The position numbers and the translations under genes were made by a program. Source: Pseudomonadota bacterium (GTDB lineage: Bacteria; Pseudomonadota; Gammaproteobacteria; Xanthomonadales; Xanthomonadaceae). From it: 10,099 nt of DNA. The stretch covers positions 1 through 10,099 of the forward strand of contig JAEWOJ010000101.1 of assembly GCA_023399815.1 (NCBI GenBank), read 5' to 3'. Of this stretch, positions 5,492 through 10,099 are shown piece by piece. The notes beneath the pieces were generated by a model. That model worked only from the letters and a program-made list of their open reading frames with translations, did no database searches and had not been told where the DNA came from. How positions within the stretch are numbered: the first letter of the stretch is position 1; the number at the start of each line of letters is the position of its first letter.

Positions 5492-6451
5492 ATGAAGATG
5501 GGAAAGCGCGGCGCCGCGGCGTCGCTTCTGATTCTGGCGATGGCGGCCCCCGCGGCCGTGTTCGCGCAACAACCTGCCGCCCCGGCGGCTACCAAGGAGA
5601 AGTCCGTGTTGACCTCGGAACGTGAAAAGATCGGTTACGCCATCGGTGTGGACGTCGCCAGTTCGTTCGAACCCGTCGCCCAGGACGTCGATGTCGCCGC
5701 CATGCGTCGCGCCGTGGAGAACGCCTTCGCCGGTGGCCAGCCGCTGCTGTCGCAGGAAGAGGCGCAGAAGACCGACCAGGCCCTGCGCATGGCGATGATG
5801 GTGCGTTCCGGGCAGCAGGTGCCGGGCCTGGCGCCGGGCAGCCAGCCGCCGGCGGTGGACCGCGAGAAGGTCGGCCTGATGCTGGGCAGCTACGCGGTCG
5901 GCCCGTCGCTGGCGCCGATCCAGAAGGAAATCGACCTGGACGCGACCTTCCAGGCCATCGCCACCATCTTCGCCAAGGGCACGCCGCTGATGGACCGCCA
6001 GCAGGCGCAGTCCACGCTGCAGGCGTTCAGCACCGCCAAGCAGGCTGCCGCCGCCGGCAAGAACCGCGAGGAAGGCAACGCCTTCCTGGCCAAGAACAAG
6101 GCCCAGCCGGGCGTGGTGACCACCGCCTCGGGCCTGCAGTACCAGGTGCTGCGCGCCGGCAGCGGCGAGCGTCCGGTGCCCAGCAGCCGCGTGCGCGTGA
6201 ACTACGAGGGCAAGCTGCTGGACGGCACCGTGTTCGACAGCAGCTACCAGCGCGGCCAGCCGGCCGATTTCGGCCTGGACCAGGTGATCAAGGGCTGGAC
6301 CGAAGGCGTGTCGCTGATGCCGGTCGGTTCCAAGTACCGCTTCTGGGTCCCGGCCGAGCTGGCCTACGGCAGCAACGGCACCCCGGGCGGCCCGATCGGT
6401 CCGGACGCGACGCTGACCTTCGACGTCGAGCTGCTGGGCGTCCTGCAGTAA
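5492..6451 (+). CDS. Periplasmic FKBP-type peptidyl-prolyl isomerase with duplicated N-domain
   Basis: The product is 319 aa, against about 230-270 aa for typical FkpA or Mip proteins. A signal peptide (1-25, ending AVFA before QQ) exports it. The C-terminal FKBP domain (about 215-317) is complete: VNYEGKLLDGTVFDSS (236-251), DQVIKGWTEG (263-272) with the active-site tryptophan W269, and PAELAYGSNG (287-296) before the closing FDVELLGV. It should catalyse prolyl cis-trans isomerisation of proteins folding in the periplasm. Two segments resemble the FKBP_N dimerisation domain: about 43-104 (REKIGYAIG…LLSQEEAQK) and about 123-188 (REKVGLMLG…LMDRQQAQ), joined by a Pro/Gly-rich linker (110-121). 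AGGAAA (5479-5484) is 7 bp before the ATG at 5492; the ATG at 5498 is less well placed. The gene ends 20 bp before ugd. Confidence 0.94.
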   Translation: MKMGKRGAAASLLILAMAAPAAVFAQQPAAPAATKEKSVLTSEREKIGYAIGVDVASSFEPVAQDVDVAAMRRAVENAFAGGQPLLSQEEAQKTDQALRMAMMVRSGQQVPGLAPGSQPPAVDREKVGLMLGSYAVGPSLAPIQKEIDLDATFQAIATIFAKGTPLMDRQQAQSTLQAFSTAKQAAAAGKNREEGNAFLAKNKAQPGVVTTASGLQYQVLRAGSGERPVPSSRVRVNYEGKLLDGTVFDSSYQRGQPADFGLDQVIKGWTEGVSLMPVGSKYRFWVPAELAYGSNGTPGGPIGPDATLTFDVELLGVLQ

Positions 6452-6471
6452 TCCACGGAGCCACTGCACCT

Positions 6472-7821
6472 ATGCGCGTCGCGATTTTCGGTACCGGCTA
6501 CGTGGGTCTCGTCACCGGGACCTGCCTGGCCGAGGTGGGGCATGACGTGGTCTGCGTCGACATCGACCAGGCCAAGGTCGACGGCCTGAACCGGGGCGTC
6601 ATCCCGATCTACGAGCCGGGCCTGGAACCGATGGTCAAGGCCAACCATGCCGCCTCGCGGCTGGCCTTCACCACCGACGCCGCCGCCGCGATCGCGCATG
6701 GGCAGGTGGTCTTCATCGCGGTCGGCACGCCGCCGGACGAGGACGGCAGCGCCGACCTGCAGTACGTGCTGGCCGTGGCCCGCACCATCGGCCGGCACCT
6801 GGCGGTGCCGACCGTGGTGGTCAACAAGTCGACGGTGCCGGTGGGCACCGCCGACAAGGTGCGCACGGCGATCGCCGAAGAGCTGGCCGCGCGCGGCGTG
6901 GACATCGCCTTCGACGTGGTCTCCAATCCCGAGTTCCTCAAGGAGGGCGACGCGGTGGCCGACTGCATGCGCCCGGACCGCATCATCGTCGGTGCGGCCA
7001 GCGGGGAATCGGTGGCGGTGATGCGCCGCCTGTACGCGCCGTTCAACCGCAACCGCGACCGCGTGGTGGAGATGGACGTGCGCTCGGCCGAGCTGACCAA
7101 GTACGCCGCCAACGCGATGCTGGCGACCAAGATCAGCTTCATGAACGAGATCGCCAACATCGCCGAGCGCGTCGGCGCCGACATCGAGCAGGTCCGCCAG
7201 GGCATCGGTTCGGACCCGCGCATCGGCTGGCACTTCATCTATCCCGGCGCCGGCTACGGCGGCTCCTGTTTCCCCAAGGACGTGCAGGCGCTGGCCCGCA
7301 CCGCCCTGCAGCACGGCCACGCGCCGCGCCTGCTCGACGCCGTGGAAGCGGTGAACGAGGCGCAGAAGGGCCACCTGTTCGAACTGGTCCAGCGCCACTA
7401 CGACCGTGGCGAGGACGAGGGCGTGCGCGGCAAGACCTTCGCGGTGTGGGGGCTGGCCTTCAAGCCCAATACCGACGACATGCGCGAAGCCTCCAGCCGC
7501 CGCCTGCTGGCGCAGCTGTGGGAGGCCGGCGCGCGCGCGCGCGTCTACGATCCCGAAGCGATGCACGAGGCGCGCCGCCTCTTCGGCGAGCGCGAGGACC
7601 TGGTGTTCTGCGACTCGGCCTTCGACGCGCTGGAAGGCGCCGACGCCCTGGTCGTGGTCACCGAATGGAAGCAGTTCCGCAGCCCGGATTTCGCGCGCAT
7701 CCGCCAGGAGCTGGGCGACGCGGTGGTGTTCGACGGCCGCAACCTGTACGAGCCGCAGGACATCGAGGCGGCCGGGCTGGCCTACTACGGCATCGGCCGG
7801 GGGCGTTCCCTGCATGTCTGA
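6472..7821 (+). CDS. ugd: UDP-glucose 6-dehydrogenase
   Basis: The product is 449 aa, the usual length. It oxidises UDP-glucose to UDP-glucuronate with two NAD+ in the cytoplasm, supplying exopolysaccharide, capsule or lipid-A-sugar synthesis. Visible parts are the Rossmann NAD-binding start IFGTGYVGLVTGTCLAEVGH (5-24), NKSTVPVGT (118-126), NPEFLKEGDAV (152-162) with the conserved glutamate E154, the ELTKYAANAMLA helix (207-218) with K210 and N214, and GYGGSCFPKD (261-270) with catalytic C266. The C-terminal UDP-binding domain contains WGLAFKPNTDDMREA (336-350). The ATG at 6472 is preceded by ACGGAG. The gene follows the FKBP gene by 20 bp and overlaps slyX by 8 bp at its 3' end. Nothing essential is missing. 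A run of 15 alternating G/C bases (7529-7543) encodes ARAR. No polysaccharide glycosyltransferase genes are adjacent, so the pathway it feeds cannot be told from here. Confidence 0.97.
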   Translation: MRVAIFGTGYVGLVTGTCLAEVGHDVVCVDIDQAKVDGLNRGVIPIYEPGLEPMVKANHAASRLAFTTDAAAAIAHGQVVFIAVGTPPDEDGSADLQYVLAVARTIGRHLAVPTVVVNKSTVPVGTADKVRTAIAEELAARGVDIAFDVVSNPEFLKEGDAVADCMRPDRIIVGAASGESVAVMRRLYAPFNRNRDRVVEMDVRSAELTKYAANAMLATKISFMNEIANIAERVGADIEQVRQGIGSDPRIGWHFIYPGAGYGGSCFPKDVQALARTALQHGHAPRLLDAVEAVNEAQKGHLFELVQRHYDRGEDEGVRGKTFAVWGLAFKPNTDDMREASSRRLLAQLWEAGARARVYDPEAMHEARRLFGEREDLVFCDSAFDALEGADALVVVTEWKQFRSPDFARIRQELGDAVVFDGRNLYEPQDIEAAGLAYYGIGRGRSLHV

Positions 7822-8056
7822 CCTGCTGCCGAGCGCCCGCGAACAGGCCCTGGAAGCCCGCCTGGTGGAACTGGAGATGCGCGTGTCCTTCCAGGAACAC
7901 GCCTTGGCCGAACTGAGCGAGGCGCTGGCCGACGCGCGCATGCAGGGCAGCCGCAACGCCGACGTGCTGCGCGTGCTGCTCGAGGACCTGGGCAAGGTCC
8001 GCAACGCGCTCAACGCCTCCGATCCGGCGAACGAACCGCCGCCCCCGCACTACTGA
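7814..8056 (+). CDS. slyX: SlyX family protein
   Basis: The product is 80 aa, typical for SlyX. Residues 12-42 form a coiled-coil heptad pattern (LEARLVELEMRVSFQEHALA…), and the protein ends in the family's hallmark tail PPPPHY (75-80). SlyX is a small conserved proteobacterial protein found in several taxa near slyD or other FKBP genes; its biochemical role is unestablished. Here it sits two genes after an FKBP-type isomerase. The ATG at 7814 lies inside the last codons of ugd (8-bp overlap), so translation is probably coupled to ugd. Longer same-frame readings from 7406 lie wholly within ugd and are rejected. It is followed after 18 bp by the DUF2058 gene. Confidence 0.92.
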   Translation: MSDLLPSAREQALEARLVELEMRVSFQEHALAELSEALADARMQGSRNADVLRVLLEDLGKVRNALNASDPANEPPPPHY

Positions 8057-8074
8057 TACCGACGTACAGCACGC

Positions 8075-8719
8075 ATGAGCGACACTCTCCGCGACCAGCT
8101 CCTCGGGCTGGGATTCAAGCCCGCGCCCAAGTCGGAGCGCAAACCCGACACCCGCCGCGACGGCCGCCCGCAGGGCAGGCCGGGGCAGGCCCGTCCGCAG
8201 GCCGGCGCCAAGCCCGTCCATGCCGGCAAGCCCGCGCACGGCAACAAGGCCGCGCATGGCGGCCAGCAGGGCCCGCGCAAGCCGCGCTCGCAGGAAGACA
8301 TCGACCTGGCCAAGGCCTATGCGATCCGTGCGCAGAAGGAAAAGGACGAACGCATCGAGGCCGAGCGCCAGAAGCAGGAAGAGGCCCGCCTGCGCCGCGA
8401 AGCGAAGGCCCGGCTGGACGAGCTGATCAAGGACAAGGCGCTGAACATCGCCGACGCCGACATCGCCCGCCACTTCCCCTACGGCGGCAAGATCAAGCGC
8501 ATCTACGTCACCGCCGACCAGCTCAAGGCGCTCAACGCCGGACAGCTGGGCGTGCTGCAGCAGAACGGGCGCTACCTGCTGGTGACGGCCGAACTGCTGG
8601 CCGAGGCGGAGGCGATCTTCGCCCCGGCCGTGGCGCTGAAGGTCGATCCGAACGCGCCGGCCGCGGACGACCCGTATGCCGATCCGATGTACCAGGTGCC
8701 CGACGACCTGGTCTGGTGA
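8075..8719 (+). CDS. yaiL: DUF2058 (YaiL-like) protein
   Basis: The product is 214 aa, soluble and cytoplasmic (no signal or membrane segment). Order of parts: N-terminal MSDTLRDQLLGLGF (1-14), as in E. coli YaiL; a low-complexity basic linker rich in Arg, Lys, Gly, Gln, Pro, His and Ala (about 18-73); a charged coiled-coil helix (about 75-120); a compact domain with ALNIADADIARHFPYGGKIK (132-151) and IYVT; and an acidic tail DDPYADPMYQVPDDLVW (198-214), nearly the same as the end of YaiL. The family is annotated as nucleoprotein or polynucleotide-associated, on slim evidence; the basic linker would suit nucleic-acid binding, which is inference. The linker makes it about 35 aa longer than the E. 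coli protein. No strong Shine-Dalgarno is seen before the ATG at 8075, so translation may depend on slyX 18 bp upstream. Confidence 0.92.
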   Translation: MSDTLRDQLLGLGFKPAPKSERKPDTRRDGRPQGRPGQARPQAGAKPVHAGKPAHGNKAAHGGQQGPRKPRSQEDIDLAKAYAIRAQKEKDERIEAERQKQEEARLRREAKARLDELIKDKALNIADADIARHFPYGGKIKRIYVTADQLKALNAGQLGVLQQNGRYLLVTAELLAEAEAIFAPAVALKVDPNAPAADDPYADPMYQVPDDLVW

Positions 8720-8729
8720 GGCCAGCCCC

Positions 8730-8809
8730 GTAGGAGCGACGCAAGTCGCGATGGCGCTTTCCCTGCGAAAGCCCCGTCGCGACTTGCGTCGCTCCTACAT
8801 CGCTCCTAC
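8730..8809. repeat. Perfect 22-bp inverted repeat plus partial third arm (GTAGGAGC-type)
   Basis: The left arm (8730-8751, beginning GTAGGAGCGACGCAAG) and the right arm (8777-8798) are exact reverse complements over 22 bp. They are separated by 25 nt, which contain a small inner stem GCTTT (8756-8760)/AAAGC (8768-8772). The last ten bases of the right arm, TCGCTCCTAC (8789-8798), recur one base later at 8800-8809. It fills the convergent gap between DUF2058 and the MFS gene. From memory, GTAGGAGC palindromes are abundant dispersed REP-type elements in Xanthomonadales and pseudomonads. The long hairpin may end transcription from both sides or protect both mRNA ends; a clean U-run is absent. 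Confidence 0.85.
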
Positions 8810-9969
8810 GTTCGTTTTTCAGGCACGAAGCAGAGGGCGATCGCCGCGCCGGCCAGGGCGAAGCCGCCGCCGGCGATGAAGGCGACCCTGCCGTCGCCGA
8901 AGTGCCACAGCTGGCCGGCGATCAGCGCGCCGAGTACGCCGCCCAGCCCCGACGAAAACCCGTAGAACAACCCCTGGCCGTGGCCGTTGAGGTTGCCGGG
9001 GAAGTAGCGTGCCAGCAGCTGCATCGCCGAGGCGAAGAACGCGGCGAAGCCCAGACAGTGGGTGGCCTGCGCCACCAGCATCACCGGGATGTTCTCCGGC
9101 CACAGCGCGGTGGCCCACCAGCGCAGCGCGGCGCTGGCCATGGAGATGATCAGCAGCCAGCTGGCGTCCCAGCGCTTGAAGAAGCCGGCGATCAGGAAGA
9201 ACACCGCTACCTCGAACACCACGCCGACGGTCCACATCAGACCCAGCAGCGAGGTGCTGTAGCCGTGCTGGTCCATGTACAGCGAGAAGAACGTGTAGTA
9301 CGGCCCGAACGAGAGCTGTTCGAGGAAGGCGGCGACGAAGAATGCCAGCACCGGCGGCCGCCGCACGATCGCCCAGAAGCCCTGCACGTGCGCGGCGTGG
9401 GTGCCGACGTGGCGCGCGTAGCGGTTGAGGAAGGACGCGCCGGTCAGCAGCACGAACAGCGGCAGCATCAGCCACGGCAGCAGGCCGGCGCCGCGCCGTT
9501 CGATCACCCAGCCGAACAGCGTCACCACCGCGATGAAGCCCAGCGAGCCCCACACCCGGATCATGCCGTAGCGGTGGCTGTCGCTGCCCAGGTGGGTGAG
9601 GGTGATCGACTCGAACTGCGGCATCACCGCGTTGTAGAAGAAACAGAACCCGACCATCACCGCGTACAGCGTCCACTGCGGCTGCGGCAGCAGGAAGCCG
9701 GAGAAGCTGATCACCGTCAGCACGCAGCCGATGCGCAGCCAGCGGATCGGCCGCGGCGACACCGCCGCCAGCGAGGTCCAGGTGCTGGGCGCGACCACAC
9801 GGGTCGCATACCACAGGCTCATCATCACGCTGATCGCGGTCACGCCCATGCCGCGCGACTGCAGATACAGGCTCCAGTACGGCGTGAACGCGCCCAGCGC
9901 GGCGTAGTAGAAGAAATAGAAGCTGGACAGCCGGGCGACCGGGACCGCGGGTTGTGGCGTGCGGGACAT
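8806..9969 (-). CDS. MFS transporter, HcaT/PPP-like
   Basis: The product is 387 aa, with about twelve hydrophobic segments along its length, an inner-membrane secondary transporter of the major facilitator superfamily. The N-terminal LSSFYFFYYAALGAFTPYWSLY pattern (14-35), YGMIRVWGSLGF (134-145) after the third or fourth helix, and GHGQGLFYGFSSGLGG (329-344) in the second half are typical of the small PPP/HcaT (3-phenylpropionate permease-like, MFS_1_like) group. The substrate in this organism is not predictable; many relatives sit with sugar or nucleoside genes, but none is adjacent here. The stop TAG (8808-8806) lies inside the repeat arm at 8800-8809. The ATG at 9969 gives a natural N-terminus, but no Shine-Dalgarno is apparent before it (a C-rich stretch instead). 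It stands alone, convergent to DUF2058. Confidence 0.9.
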   Translation of the reverse strand: MSRTPQPAVPVARLSSFYFFYYAALGAFTPYWSLYLQSRGMGVTAISVMMSLWYATRVVAPSTWTSLAAVSPRPIRWLRIGCVLTVISFSGFLLPQPQWTLYAVMVGFCFFYNAVMPQFESITLTHLGSDSHRYGMIRVWGSLGFIAVVTLFGWVIERRGAGLLPWLMLPLFVLLTGASFLNRYARHVGTHAAHVQGFWAIVRRPPVLAFFVAAFLEQLSFGPYYTFFSLYMDQHGYSTSLLGLMWTVGVVFEVAVFFLIAGFFKRWDASWLLIISMASAALRWWATALWPENIPVMLVAQATHCLGFAAFFASAMQLLARYFPGNLNGHGQGLFYGFSSGLGGVLGALIAGQLWHFGDGRVAFIAGGGFALAGAAIALCFVPEKRT

Positions 9970-10047
9970 GGGGGGCGGGAAGTGGATGAATACGGGTTGT
10001 GGAGAAAGATGGAGCGACGGCGGCGGCAGATTCCATGCGGGAAAGGA

Positions 10048-10099
10048 CGCGATTTGCGCAGAAGCGCTGTAGCTGTAGGAGGTATAGGAGGTGTAGGAG
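10048..10099. repeat. Degenerate repeat arm and 9-bp tandem repeat at window edge
   Basis: At 10048-10058 CGCGATTTGCG differs by one base from part of the right arm of the 8777-8798 repeat. A GCGC-AGAA-GCGC mini-hairpin (10056-10067) follows it. Then three 9-bp units run to the window edge: TGTAGGAGG (10074-10082), TATAGGAGG (10083-10091) and TGTAGGAG (10092-10099, cut). The GTAGGAG core matches the start of the 8730 arm, so this may be the edge of another element of the same family. Nothing else is evident in the 130 bp upstream of the MFS gene. Confidence 0.6.

Noticed and set aside
6364..8013. 549-codon minus-strand open frame opposite ugd
   Set aside because: ugd on the plus strand has every family motif; the antisense frame is a low-complexity His/Val/Gly/Arg shadow.
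8730..8798. Inverted repeat as the ends of an insertion sequence or integron attC site
   Set aside because: The arms are 25 nt apart with no gene between them, no target-site duplication or integrase is seen, and the sequence fits a REP-type palindrome better.
8819..10036. 405-codon minus-strand frame over the MFS gene, starting at 10036
   Set aside because: It is the out-of-frame shadow of the MFS gene, Arg/Ala/Asp-rich and without membrane segments.

Overview
This is a GC-rich (roughly two-thirds G+C) chromosomal window. Gene content and intergenic repeat style point to the Xanthomonadaceae/Lysobacteraceae (Xanthomonas, Stenotrophomonas, Lysobacter, Pseudoxanthomonas and relatives). The clues are a YtrA-type GntR regulator with a GGTG-N16-CACC operator, 'CCCTTCTCCC…GGGAGAAGG' hairpin repeats, GTAGGAGCGAC palindromes, and slyX and DUF2058 behind ugd. 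Genus cannot be fixed from the sequence alone. No tRNA, rRNA, CRISPR, insertion sequence or phage gene was seen, and no gene-free gap exceeds 300 bases.

Left half (188-4693, all on the minus strand): seven tightly packed genes that look like one operon read right to left. In transcription order they are a tiny lipoprotein (81 aa), a YtrA-type GntR repressor (120 aa), an ABC ATPase (290 aa), an ABC-2-type permease (337 aa), an exported protein built of eight 'GSGD' repeats (DUF4097-like, 279 aa), a DUF2884/YggN-like lipoprotein (197 aa) and a shorter lipoprotein related to it (145 aa). Gaps are 2 bp, two ATGA start/stop overlaps, then 37, 44 and 63 bp. A 24-bp operator-like palindrome overlaps the likely -10 box in front of the first gene, so autoregulation by the GntR protein is expected. 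The set reads as a cell-envelope response module: regulator, exporter or lipid/peptide sensor, and several exported or lipid-anchored accessory proteins. Its substrate is unknown. Positions 1-121, downstream of the operon, hold a multi-hairpin intergenic repeat.

Middle (4826-8719, plus strand): a periplasmic glutathione-peroxidase-family protein diverges from the operon. It is followed by an FKBP-type prolyl isomerase with an apparently duplicated N-terminal domain, UDP-glucose 6-dehydrogenase (ugd), slyX (8-bp overlap with ugd) and a DUF2058/YaiL protein. FKBP to DUF2058 are spaced by at most 20 bp and may be co-transcribed from a promoter just upstream of the FKBP gene.

Right end (8720-10099): a perfect 22-bp inverted repeat lies in the convergent gap between DUF2058 and a minus-strand MFS transporter (HcaT/PPP-like). 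A second partial copy of the repeat arm supplies the stop codon of the MFS gene. Upstream of the MFS gene is a 9-bp tandem repeat that runs off the window edge, next to a degenerate repeat arm.

Most of the window is ordinary core genome. The part most worth following up is the seven-gene YtrA/ABC/GSGD-solenoid/DUF2884 operon.
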